DNA of 64,000 nucleotides from Deltaproteobacteria bacterium (lineage in GTDB: Bacteria > Myxococcota_C > UBA6777). The DNA lies in contig PCBK01000190.1 in assembly GCA_002731275.1 (NCBI GenBank), positions 20,985 through 84,984 on the forward strand, given 5' to 3'. This document shows positions 1-9,069 of the stretch, one piece after another (positions within the stretch are counted from its first letter, which is position 1; every line of letters begins with the position of its first letter). The notes beneath the pieces were generated by a model. The model ran no database searches, had not been told where the DNA came from, and saw nothing but the letters and a program-made list of their open reading frames with translations. Both the position numbers and the translations under genes were made by a program.

Positions 1-1915
1 GTGGCTGACTGCCGTTGCTCATGGTCATCTTGAGGCTCAACCAGTCACGTGCGACACCGTCACGCTCGATACCATTGATACGGACAGTGATGGGTACACC
101 GAGCGCTTTGGTCAGTTGATCGGACAGATCGACGTCGAAGCTGATCTTCTTGTTTCCGAGCGTGCTCGTGAGCAAGGAGACCAACGTCGGCAAGAGCTGA
201 TTGACGTCTGTTGTGTTGACGAGATTGGCTTGCTCGATACGTGCGTTGCGAAGCACAAGTGTATCCGTGTCGATCACGACTTCGAGCTTGTTTCCAGGTG
301 TGGGGGCGAGGGTCATTCCCAGGCGGAGGTCAACAAGGAGTTTGAAGATCCGCACAAAGCGATCGTGCATCATCACGTAGAAGGACAACCCAAAGTCCGT
401 CAGTTGGAGCTGAATGGTCGAGTCGGTTTTGCCGTTGACGACTTTTCCTGTCCCGAACTCGATACGAGGTGCTTGTGTGGGTTGCATTTGCAACATCACA
501 GCGGCCTCTTCGGGGACGAGTTGGGTGAGTTTTGGTGCGAGCAGCGCGAGGACGCCGGCGTTGAGTTTAAAGCCACCGCCACTCATCGAGTTGACATCGG
601 AAGATTTGAGTCCGATACACAGCAAGCCAGTGTGGTAGACAGCCCACATCGCTTGGTTGGAAGCTGCACGAGACAACGACGCGCCAAGGTGGAAGGAGCC
701 GGTCAGAGAGGGTTCCGGTCCAGGCTGTTCATTGGGGACAGGTCGGGCAGGGACACAGCGAGAGGCCGGATTGGACTCAAAGCCTGCGTCCATTCCGAGG
801 TTGAGACCACCACGAACGACACCGATCTTGTTGCTGGGTTGCATGAGCATCCCAAGGGGCTTGGCTTTATCGAGACCGGGGAGTCCAAATCCACCGAGGA
901 TTGGAGCGAGTGGAAGCTCCATCTGGACTTTCGCCACACCGAGCAGGTCGTAGTTTTTCAGTTGGTCGGTGATCACACCACCGAGGGCACGGAAGATGAG
1001 GGGTTGGATCGCCTTGGTCGCGTTGACCAGACCGGTGATCGTCTTGACAATCCCCGTACAGAATGAGCTACCGAGCTTGACCTTGACGTCGTAGTTGACG
1101 ACGGGGACACGCATGATATGGATCTCGACAGCGTTACATTTGTTGACGAGCATCTCAAAGCGCGTGTTTGTGCCGAATGTGACGCCATTTGGCGCAACCT
1201 TCAGGCCGATCTTTCCGGTGTTGGGATCGGAGACAAAGTTGAGCTTGATTTTCCCTGCGAGGTTGGTCAATCGCAGACGCACATCTTGGAGGGACATCGT
1301 CGCGCCCCCACATGCGGTCCCTTTGGCGATCGTCGCGTTGAAGTTTTGCTTCACACACACGCCGATATCAGGGTTTTTACTGCGGACCTGAATTTCGGGG
1401 ATATTGAACTCGACGTTGACGCTGTTGTCGGTCTCATCGAGTTTGATTTGGAGGGAGTTTTGTTGGATCGTCCCACAGACGTTGTTGCCTTTGAGACCGG
1501 CATAAAACCACGTGCTGTTGGGGGTGCTTCCTGAGCAGTACGCGTTGAGCGGGAGCTTAAAGCGCGTGTTGCAGTTACTGGCGTTGGGTTTGACGTAATT
1601 GCCACCAGACTGGGGTCCATTGCCCTGGATGATATCTGCGATCGAGACGCCAGCGCCTGAACAGGCCAACTTCTGGCCACTTTTTGCGAGTGATGCCTCA
1701 ATGATTGGTTTGAGGTTTTTGGTGATAAAATCGAATCCTGGTTGTGTGATGCGAGCTTTTACGCCGTTGTTAAGCAGCTTTCCTTTGAATTGGTAGTTTG
1801 GATTGCCTCCACAAGAGGACGCACACCCTGAACAATTCAGGCCACTACTCGAACAGCTGGCAAAAAACACCATCAAAAACAACAGGCCAAACCGCAGATT
1901 TGCCCTTCTCATCAT
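1..1915 (-). CDS. Lipoprotein resembling BPI/TULIP lipid-binding proteins (C-terminus beyond window)
   Basis: The frame is open from an ATG at 1915 down to the window edge (about 638 codons visible), so the stop lies outside. A GGGAG sits 8 nt before the ATG. The N-terminus has a signal with a Cys at residue 21 (F-A-S-C), followed by a Cys-rich stretch, indicating an outer-membrane or periplasmic lipoprotein. Residues from about 53 (ARITQPGFDFITKNL) resemble the opening of eukaryotic BPI/LBP proteins. A central stretch reading VEIHIMRVPVVNYDV and a later NSMSGGGFKLNAGVLALL also line up by eye with the BPI N-barrel end and C-barrel start. If right, it binds a lipid or lipid-like ligand in a tubular fold. 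This is inference from weak motif similarity; hypothetical lipoprotein is the safe name. The gene is the last of a run of minus-strand envelope genes. Confidence 0.6.
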   Translation of the reverse strand, partial: MMRRANLRFGLLFLMVFFASCSSSGLNCSGCASSCGGNPNYQFKGKLLNNGVKARITQPGFDFITKNLKPIIEASLAKSGQKLACSGAGVSIADIIQGNGPQSGGNYVKPNASNCNTRFKLPLNAYCSGSTPNSTWFYAGLKGNNVCGTIQQNSLQIKLDETDNSVNVEFNIPEIQVRSKNPDIGVCVKQNFNATIAKGTACGGATMSLQDVRLRLTNLAGKIKLNFVSDPNTGKIGLKVAPNGVTFGTNTRFEMLVNKCNAVEIHIMRVPVVNYDVKVKLGSSFCTGIVKTITGLVNATKAIQPLIFRALGGVITDQLKNYDLLGVAKVQMELPLAPILGGFGLPGLDKAKPLGMLMQPSNKIGVVRGGLNLGMDAGFESNPASRCVPARPVPNEQPGPEPSLTGSFHLGASLSRAASNQAMWAVYHTGLLCIGLKSSDVNSMSGGGFKLNAGVLALLAPKLTQLVPEEAAVMLQMQPTQAPRIEFGTGKVVNGKTDSTIQLQLTDFGLSFYVMMHDRFVRIFKLLVDLRLGMTLAPTPGNKLEVVIDTDTLVLRNARIEQANLVNTTDVNQLLPTLVSLLTSTLGNKKISFDVDLSDQLTKALGVPITVRINGIERDGVARDWLSLKMTMSNGSQP

Positions 1916-2222
1916 GCAATATCTCCCACAGCTCGTGATGGAGTCGCTCCACCACTTGATGTCAAAACAAAAGTAAACATATCTTTTCACCCGACACAGC
2001 GGGACAGCCAAACATCAAGAATAAACACCAAAAAGTAAGTAGTTTGGAAGTGTTAGCTTAGCACGAACGTTTGACAAGTGTCAACGAGATGCACTTGTAT
2101 CTTTTTCATCTGGCGCCCTTGTCTCCCAATACAATAGGATGATTCGCGAGAGAAAACTCGAACGTGTTTCAGAAAAGACCCCTCCCCCTTACAACTTGTC
2201 ACACAAATCTTCCGAAAGAAGT
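1916..2222. other. Non-coding gap with an inverted repeat
   Basis: This stretch separates the stop of the Cys-rich lipoprotein gene (2223) from the start of the lipoprotein gene at 1915. I see no gene in it. It should hold the promoter of the 1915 gene, and the only clear structure is the TTGACA-AG-TGTCAA inverted repeat at 2071-2084. Confidence 0.5.
2071..2084. promoter_or_regulatory. Inverted repeat TTGACA-N2-TGTCAA, possible operator/-35
   Basis: Two 6-bp arms separated by AG. Each arm reads TTGACA on its own strand, the canonical -35 hexamer. The site lies about 155 nt upstream of the minus-strand start at 1915. No convincing -10 follows on the minus strand, so an operator is as likely as a promoter. 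Confidence 0.3.
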
Positions 2223-3578
2223 TCAGCTTGGTCTCGCACCACAAAGACCATCGCGGCATGTATGACCAAATGGACAATCCGCCGTCGTTGTACATCTCCA
2301 GCCACAAAAGCCATAACCACCACCATTTTGACGGGACAAGCACGTCGCGTTTGGATGGACTTTCTTGCAATCACTGTCATCCTGACACTCTGGGACACAA
2401 AGTCCATCAAATCCGGCCGCAGTAAGAACACAAATATTAGGGGGTTTACAACGGAGATTCTTGGAGCGCAGACAAGGCTGACCAAACTCAACCGTCGCGG
2501 AGGTATCGTAAGGGATACATGCATCTCCGACCACGTTGGGGAATGAGTTACACTGGAAGTAGGGGGTCTTTTGATACACACATTGTAATCCAGACTTGCA
2601 ACCTGTTTGTAAACAGATCTGCAGCGAACCAGCTTGTCCGTAACAAGTAAAGGGAGGGTTTGCGTTTTGTGGACAGTCTTGGTTCCCCGAACAAGTCCGC
2701 ATACAGACACGTTGTCCAAGATCGCCAAAGTTGATACAGCGATCAGGGATCCCACAGAGCAAAGTAGACGAGCAGGTTTCTCCAGTGTAAGCGCGTGTTC
2801 CCTTTGTACAACGAGACACTTGGTCACAGACAAAACCGAGCTTGTGATCACAGATCACAGGTGGTGCAAGCGCTTTGCCACACTGCCCACCTGCCGATCC
2901 AACAATCGCCTTCACGCACTTTCCTTTTTCACAATAAGAAGCCCCCGCAGGAGAGACCTTACAGTAAACACTCTGTTCGTGATTGCAACTCTCGCCGACT
3001 TCGACCTCTTTCACACATACTTGGAAGATGTCATTCCCCTCCCACTTGTCGATCCGGCAGATCGTCCGCCCATCTTTGTTGGCGCCACAGATCGCAGGGT
3101 TCGATGTGCAATCTTGCAGACAGATAGAGGTCTCCTTGCTCAAACGCACACAGCGCAAACCTGAGGCACACTTTTCAGCAGGTGCCGCATCTGCGTGCCA
3201 ATCACAAGGTAAGTGGAGCTGACGACTTCCTGTTGATTCCTCCGGTGGTTCTTCCTTGGCGACTTCCTGGATCGGTTCTTTTTCAGGTCCAGCATCTATC
3301 CCCTGACGCTCTTCTTTGACCGACTCTTTGGTCGGCTCCGGGGCTGCCTCTTTGGCCGCCTCTTTGCCAGCGTCGACAATAGACCACTCTTGCTTCCCAC
3401 CACAAAACCCATCTTCACTACAGGTGTGTTGGAACAAACAATCAGCGTCTTCTTTACAGGGACGCCCTTCCAGACTCACGTCCTGAATACACGCAGGGAC
3501 CACATACACCAACAAACCACCCATCAAGATGAGCTTCCACAACACGATGACTCTACGCCACTGATGAATATCCTTCAC
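2223..3578 (-). CDS. Cys-rich lipoprotein, paralogue of the gene at 9070-10407
   Basis: A 451-residue protein. The first 30 residues form a lipoprotein signal ending in P-A-C at Cys30. Next comes a compact Cys module (CIQDVSLEGRPC, then KEDADC and SEDGFCGG), a low-complexity Glu/Lys/Pro linker (about residues 67-115), and a long domain with many regularly spaced cysteines and short CxxxxDC turns. The overall plan and length match the paralogue at 9070-10407 (445 aa), and the N-terminal Cys module is nearly identical between the two. It is probably displayed on the outer membrane or exported, with the linker as a spacer. No enzymatic motif is visible. It lies 160 nt downstream of the large alpha-2-macroglobulin-like gene and on the same strand, so the two may be co-expressed. 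Function unknown. Confidence 0.8.
   Translation of the reverse strand: MKDIHQWRRVIVLWKLILMGGLLVYVVPACIQDVSLEGRPCKEDADCLFQHTCSEDGFCGGKQEWSIVDAGKEAAKEAAPEPTKESVKEERQGIDAGPEKEPIQEVAKEEPPEESTGSRQLHLPCDWHADAAPAEKCASGLRCVRLSKETSICLQDCTSNPAICGANKDGRTICRIDKWEGNDIFQVCVKEVEVGESCNHEQSVYCKVSPAGASYCEKGKCVKAIVGSAGGQCGKALAPPVICDHKLGFVCDQVSRCTKGTRAYTGETCSSTLLCGIPDRCINFGDLGQRVCMRTCSGNQDCPQNANPPFTCYGQAGSLQICLQTGCKSGLQCVYQKTPYFQCNSFPNVVGDACIPYDTSATVEFGQPCLRSKNLRCKPPNICVLTAAGFDGLCVPECQDDSDCKKVHPNATCLSRQNGGGYGFCGWRCTTTADCPFGHTCRDGLCGARPS
3397..3487. repeat. Conserved DNA module, copy 1 (N-terminal Cys module)
   Basis: This 91-bp segment matches 10220-10310 with 10 differences by my count (about 89% identity). 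It encodes the CIQDVSL...FCGG module after the lipobox of both paralogues. The flanking linker sequences are much less alike, so the module has been specially conserved or gene-converted. Confidence 0.75.
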
Positions 3579-3738
3579 AGAAAGTACTCCATCCTACCGA
3601 TGATTGGACACAGGCGTGCTCCTTCTTGGCGAGCAACCAACAGAGACACACCTGATAAGACAATGCCTTTATCACCAACAGGATACAACATGAGACGGGG
3701 CTTGTCACGAGATCGATCGAGGGAGTGTTCTTTGTTTT

Positions 3739-6700
3739 CTAGGGAGTGACGCTCACGCGCAGTGGAGGAGCCCAAAATTTGCGTGTGTCTGTGTAGTAGA
3801 GGTAGGCGACAGAGGAGGAGCTGTTGTAATTCCCAGTCACACGAGCGACAAGATCGAGGTGGAACGTCTTGCGTTCACCGGGCTGCAAGCCACGTAGGTA
3901 TAAGATGATCTCACGTGGTTTCAGCTCGTAGAAGGCGACTTTTTTTGTCTTCTTCAACGCTTTGAGTTGCCAGGGCTGGATCCGTAGCGCACCGGGATAC
4001 GCGATCCGGACGAGCGTTGATGGTACACTCTCCTTCGTCCTGTTGGTGACCTTGGCGGTCAAACGCACGACCTCTCCGAGCTTGAGTTGGCTCTTATCGA
4101 GCGCAGTATCAATGGATACAGCGGCTTTCTCGTGATTATCAGGCTGAAAGGTCGTGTACTCCACACCAAAGCTAAAGGGAACGGAGGTGTGTGATGTCAG
4201 CTTCATCGCGATCTCATTCTTACCAGGTTGCAGATGGCGCTCAATCTTCCGAAAAGAGAGACGATTACGACCATTTGCCGAGAACACACGCGCCTTGACC
4301 CGCTTGCCGTTGACCCACAACACGACCTTTCCGCCCTCAGGGGCACGTTTGTGTGTCTCTTCAAACTCGACCATCGCTTGCAACGCCAAGATCGTCGCCT
4401 GTGTTGAGCCAAAGCCCCCATACGGTCTACGTTGACGACGAAGCCAACGTAGCGCACGTTTGATCCGCGTCCGGCTCCGACCACCGCGGATCAGCGCCCT
4501 CGTCGCGAGCGCAGTCGTCTCCACGTGGAGGTTGCGTCCATACGAGTTGGTAATCGATGTCTTGCGACCATGAAAGTGACCATCAGACCGCTGCTTTCTC
4601 TCAAGGGAACGCAGCAATTGCTTCGCGACACGATCACGGCTGCCCCGCACCTTCAAGATCGCGTTGGCGACCAACGACATAAAGTAAGGATCTTTCGTCC
4701 CAAGAGCCGCGTCTTCAAGCCCGCGGATCTCCTGATTGACATCCTTTTGCCCCGCTTCGGCGAGCGCGTGTGTGATATACGCGTCCACAAGTTGCTTGCT
4801 CACAGAGCCAAATGAACGACGCTTTGTGCTACGTAGATACCCACCTTTTCCATCTCTCTTTGCGTGCAACCAACGGACATTTCGATCGATCATTGCTTGA
4901 CTGACGCCAGGGAACACCTTCTTCATCTCGACAAATTGCATGATCCCATACGCCGTAAGAGGCTCGTGAGCCGGTGGTGAACCATACCAATCAAAGCCGC
5001 CACCGGGCACTTCGTAGCCAATGAGTCGTTGGTAGCCACGTTTGAGGTATTGGTACGTCCGTTTCATCAAAGCAGGTCGCTTCACCCCTCTCGCCCGCAG
5101 ATAACGCATCACGAGGATGTTGGGATAATTGCTCGAAGAGGTCTGTTCAAAACAACCATGAGGCGAACGAATCATCGAACCGATCGCGCGCTGAAAGGAC
5201 GCAAGAGGGTTGACATACAGGTCGATGCGGGCTTTGGGCGCGGCCCCCTTCAGATCGTTGGGCAACATGAAGTGCCAGCGATGCGTCTTGCCAGCCGGGA
5301 GCTGTCCAGCCTCTGCGATCATCGCAGGATAGCCACGAGGACGAATGGAGATCGTCCGCTCTACCTGATCCGAGAAGCCCTCACTCTCACTTGAAAATTG
5401 AACAAAGCCCTTCCCTCTCTTGGCCGTCACACGGAAGGGATAAAAATACGTCCTCGCTTCTCCCGCGGGTAACGAGATCGCCTCAGGGAGTGGATCTTCC
5501 ATCAACCGGAAGACCTTTTTGTCGAAGCTCGTCTTGATCGTAAGTGAGAGCGCCTTCTTAGTGTCGTTGCGCAACGTCAAAGGCAACACCATCGCGTCAT
5601 CAGTAGAGACCTCGACGGGCAATTTCGCCGCCATAAAGTATGGTCTGGTCGAACGAATGACCTTTTCAGCCACACCGAGCGCCTCTTGACCAATCCCCGC
5701 AATTCTCACACGAAAGGAAGTCACTTTGTCGTTGAGTCCAAAGGAGATCTTGACCTCGCCCCACTCGTCCGTCACGAGCATAGGGTTCCAATACAAGGTC
5801 TCTCGGAAGTCCTTGCGCACTTGCTTGCCACCCTGTGCTTCTTTTTTGTAGAAGTGCGTTGGAAACACACGAACATAGTCGAGCTGACTCCACGGACCAG
5901 ATGATGTAGAGCGCGTCCTATGGCGACGTCTCCACCGGCGCGACGTCTGACGAGTTCTGAAGTCAATAGGGACCGTAACCATAAGGCTCCCACTTTTGGG
6001 CCTGGGAAAACGCAGACGCTGGAGACGACGTAAGATCCCTCTCGCGACGTAGTTGTCGAGCTGATTTTGCTGAATGTTTGCTCTCGCGACGCGCCCTCTT
6101 TGATTGATCAACAGACGCACTTTGATGCGACCACGTAGAGAAGGATTGCGCCTCAATCCCCGCTTGTATATGTATGAAAATTGCCGCCTCTTTCGACGCA
6201 GCACCATCGTCACAAACCGCGTCGCTCGGCGACGATTCGGACCTTGCACTCGAATCTTCCCAAGGCGCACAGAGGGCCGCGTATACCGTCGATAATAGTG
6301 ACCATATCCCTTCCCATAACCGATGTACGCACCACCACTGAGACTCAATCCACCAACGCCTCCCCCCTTTGCACCCAAGAGTCCTCTCGGTTTAACTTGC
6401 GCACGCAAGACATCGCCGACAGCCTCTTTGTCATCGGCCTTTGGGGCTCTTCTCGTTGGTTTAGGTGACTCTTTTCGTACGATCGATTTTGTTCGGACCT
6501 TTGCCTTCTCCTCTGTATGTCGGGCAGCCAGAGGTTGTTTCTGCGCAACACGGGTGGCACGTTCGAGGCGCTTGGTCGGTGCAGACAAGCTCTGTGGACT
6601 CACAACACGGATCGCACGACGACGACGAGGTTTGCGCTTTCGAAGTCTTCGACGTCTCTTGGAACGATATCGTCTCCGATTACTGCGACTGGCGGTACGT

Positions 6701-8898
6701 CTGCCTCTAAAACGCTTCACACTTTTGCTGTGCCCTCTCAAATTCATCCCACCGCGGCCATACACACGCCTCCTGTACAAACGGGTGCCCAATCCTCCCT
6801 TGGCACCGCCGCCGCCACGTCCAAAGCCTCTGGAGCCGAGGGATGAGCCACTCCCTCCCCCTCTAAGAACACCAAGCAGACCATATCCCCGTGTTCTTCT
6901 GTACATGCGATACTTTTGCTTGCGCTGAGCGTCGGTCAAGACACGATCAGGCCAGCGACGCCAGGAACGTCGATAGATACGTTTGCTCCTTTGGGCGACT
7001 TGTTTGATCTGCGACGTTCGCTGTTTGTTCGACGCGAGGATCGTCTTCTTAGTGCTCTCTTCCAATTGTTTCCAGGTGAAGCCACGCCAGCCATGTGTCC
7101 CCATCACGAGATCAAGAGCCCTCGGTGCTTTGGGCTTTTTGGGATCGAAGTAGAAGTTAGGTTTGTGGATCTCTCCGACAAGTTGCGTCGTCAGATATCG
7201 CTGCGCGAGAAAGCGCGGTTCGTGACTATCGGCGAAGCTCAGCACTGTATCATCCACAACGGACATACCGAGCCGTACACCTTTGAGGGGTTTACCTGCG
7301 GGAGTCAGGGCTTTCACTTTCAAACGAACGGTCTGTCGCGGCTGGTATGTGGCTTGACTTGTCTCGATCTTAAAGCGCAAACCTTTCCCTGCATGTCGGA
7401 AGATCAGGCGCTCAGCCAGCGGTGCACCAGAGGTCGTTGAGACAGTCAATCGCACGATCCCGCGCCATTGATGTGCGAGGGGCAGGACGAGTTTTTGGAC
7501 ACCTTTGCGAAGAGAGATGGATTTTGAACCGACGATCTCTTCGTACTGTATCGCCGTTACAAGTGCATGTTGGGGCTTTGTCGCCGTGAGCAACACATGG
7601 AGGGCGTTGCGTTTTGCACGAAAATCATCGAGGACACGGAGCTGAATACCCTCTTTTTTGGCTGCAGGTAGAGGATATGTTCCTTCGCTGCCTAGTGGCT
7701 TTGTGATCTTTAGAGAGACCTTCTCATCGGCCTTAGGAGTATATACAAAGCGCCCCATCCCATCGTGAAAGGAGCGAACGTTCGCGAGGATCTTGCCCTT
7801 GTCGCTTTGCAAGACACCTTCGATATCCATGGGTTTGTTGTTGGAGAGGCGTCGGACCGCAAAGTACACACGTGAAGGATGACCGAGCAATGTATGCCCG
7901 CCTTCAGGAAAGAAGCCGACGTTGTACTTCTTTTCGACGAGAGGGATCGGACGAGATATCGTCTCCGTGATGCCGTTATAGCCGACACGTACAGTCAGTG
8001 AACCATCTCGTGTCTTGAGCGCATCAGGTAACTTGAAAGACAACAGCGCCTTGCCCTTCTTGTCCGTTTTGCCTCCCCACGTACGGATGACCTTCCCGTC
8101 GAGCCGCGCGTAGAGCTGAATCGCCTGCGAGCGCAGAGGCTGTCCTGTCGCAGCACGAAGCGACAACGTCGCCTCGACAGTGTCACCTGCGCCGTAGGCT
8201 TCGCGGATAAATTCGAGCTTCTTTTTGATACGTGGTGGTTGGTAGGAGTGTACGAAGATCTTGTGTTTGGCCGTTTGTTTGCTGACTTCGAAGTGAACGT
8301 GGAGGGTGTACTCCCCTCCCTTCGCGTGCTTGGAGAGTGTAAAGGCTGTGTGACCATGTCCATGATCTGCCTGCACCAGTCTTCGCTTCGCGACTGCACC
8401 GCGGGGGTCTTTGAGCGTAAAGCGCACGAGATCTTTGTAGCTCGCGAGGCGATTACGTCGAAGCTTGATCTCCGCAGCACGAACCCAGATCGTCTCACCG
8501 GGCTTGTACATCGGCTTGTCACTCTGAAGAACGATGCGTGTTTGGCGACCTTCGCCGATGTAAGAGGCGTACTTTTGCAAGAAGGCCTTACTCGACGCGC
8601 TAGATGCAATGGTCTTTGCGTTGGGCGTGCTTGTGTCTTTGGCTGGTGGCAGCGCAAAATACGTTGGAAGCGAGCGTTTGAGATCTTTGAGCGCATACGA
8701 CCACGCTTTTGGGAGCGCCTTCCCTGCTTTGTAAATGATCGGCGCAAAGCGCGGCATTGGAGGGGTCTTCCAACCCCACCCAAGCTCCACTCCCTTCGAA
8801 GGGTCACACGTCTGCCCCTTGCACCCGACTCCCAATCCCAAGCTCGCGCCCAACAAAAGGGCGCATAAAAACCGGACTCTCACTCCACCATTCACCAT
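3739..8898 (-). CDS. Alpha-2-macroglobulin-like lipoprotein with embedded TonB/AgmX-type C-terminal domain
   Basis: Start chosen at 8898 (AAGGAG 10 nt upstream), giving 1719 residues with a lipobox Cys26 (LGVGC). Near residue 130 an MG2-type PMYKPGETIWVR motif is seen, and a second macroglobulin-like strand set near 515 (TYQPRQTVRLKV). Around 1033-1070 lies the typical WNPMLVTDEWGEVKISF segment. The thioester motif is intact: G-C-F-E-Q with Cys1249 and Gln1252, followed by an alpha-helical toroid-like domain. C-terminal to that is a receptor-binding-like region. Bacterial A2Ms of this kind are envelope-anchored protease traps. Unusually, residues about 640-915 are rich in Arg and Gly, and about 915-985 match the TonB/AgmX-PglI C-terminal fold (GRIKVRLLINQRGRV ... 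LRFPRPKSGSLMVTVPI). The protein is flanked by two paralogous Cys-rich lipoproteins. Confidence 0.85.
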   Translation of the reverse strand: MVNGGVRVRFLCALLLGASLGLGVGCKGQTCDPSKGVELGWGWKTPPMPRFAPIIYKAGKALPKAWSYALKDLKRSLPTYFALPPAKDTSTPNAKTIASSASSKAFLQKYASYIGEGRQTRIVLQSDKPMYKPGETIWVRAAEIKLRRNRLASYKDLVRFTLKDPRGAVAKRRLVQADHGHGHTAFTLSKHAKGGEYTLHVHFEVSKQTAKHKIFVHSYQPPRIKKKLEFIREAYGAGDTVEATLSLRAATGQPLRSQAIQLYARLDGKVIRTWGGKTDKKGKALLSFKLPDALKTRDGSLTVRVGYNGITETISRPIPLVEKKYNVGFFPEGGHTLLGHPSRVYFAVRRLSNNKPMDIEGVLQSDKGKILANVRSFHDGMGRFVYTPKADEKVSLKITKPLGSEGTYPLPAAKKEGIQLRVLDDFRAKRNALHVLLTATKPQHALVTAIQYEEIVGSKSISLRKGVQKLVLPLAHQWRGIVRLTVSTTSGAPLAERLIFRHAGKGLRFKIETSQATYQPRQTVRLKVKALTPAGKPLKGVRLGMSVVDDTVLSFADSHEPRFLAQRYLTTQLVGEIHKPNFYFDPKKPKAPRALDLVMGTHGWRGFTWKQLEESTKKTILASNKQRTSQIKQVAQRSKRIYRRSWRRWPDRVLTDAQRKQKYRMYRRTRGYGLLGVLRGGGSGSSLGSRGFGRGGGGAKGGLGTRLYRRRVYGRGGMNLRGHSKSVKRFRGRRTASRSNRRRYRSKRRRRLRKRKPRRRRAIRVVSPQSLSAPTKRLERATRVAQKQPLAARHTEEKAKVRTKSIVRKESPKPTRRAPKADDKEAVGDVLRAQVKPRGLLGAKGGGVGGLSLSGGAYIGYGKGYGHYYRRYTRPSVRLGKIRVQGPNRRRATRFVTMVLRRKRRQFSYIYKRGLRRNPSLRGRIKVRLLINQRGRVARANIQQNQLDNYVARGILRRLQRLRFPRPKSGSLMVTVPIDFRTRQTSRRWRRRHRTRSTSSGPWSQLDYVRVFPTHFYKKEAQGGKQVRKDFRETLYWNPMLVTDEWGEVKISFGLNDKVTSFRVRIAGIGQEALGVAEKVIRSTRPYFMAAKLPVEVSTDDAMVLPLTLRNDTKKALSLTIKTSFDKKVFRLMEDPLPEAISLPAGEARTYFYPFRVTAKRGKGFVQFSSESEGFSDQVERTISIRPRGYPAMIAEAGQLPAGKTHRWHFMLPNDLKGAAPKARIDLYVNPLASFQRAIGSMIRSPHGCFEQTSSSNYPNILVMRYLRARGVKRPALMKRTYQYLKRGYQRLIGYEVPGGGFDWYGSPPAHEPLTAYGIMQFVEMKKVFPGVSQAMIDRNVRWLHAKRDGKGGYLRSTKRRSFGSVSKQLVDAYITHALAEAGQKDVNQEIRGLEDAALGTKDPYFMSLVANAILKVRGSRDRVAKQLLRSLERKQRSDGHFHGRKTSITNSYGRNLHVETTALATRALIRGGRSRTRIKRALRWLRRQRRPYGGFGSTQATILALQAMVEFEETHKRAPEGGKVVLWVNGKRVKARVFSANGRNRLSFRKIERHLQPGKNEIAMKLTSHTSVPFSFGVEYTTFQPDNHEKAAVSIDTALDKSQLKLGEVVRLTAKVTNRTKESVPSTLVRIAYPGALRIQPWQLKALKKTKKVAFYELKPREIILYLRGLQPGERKTFHLDLVARVTGNYNSSSSVAYLYYTDTRKFWAPPLRVSVTP

Positions 8899-9069
8899 CT
8901 TCTTTCGTCTCCTTGTTGACGTAAAACGGCACGCATCTGTTCTGTGTATGATTTGGTCAACACAATACACCAGAAGTTCAGATAATTTTTGTGTTGTAAA
9001 GAGAATTGGGGGATGATATCGAAGGAGAAGACGTTGTGGAGGGTGGGGAAAGAAAAAAGAAGAATGGCC

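Noticed and set aside
116..1066. A 316-codon plus-strand open frame
   Set aside because: It is antisense to the lipoprotein gene at 1-1915, has no ribosome binding site or recognisable domain, and reads as a shadow frame.
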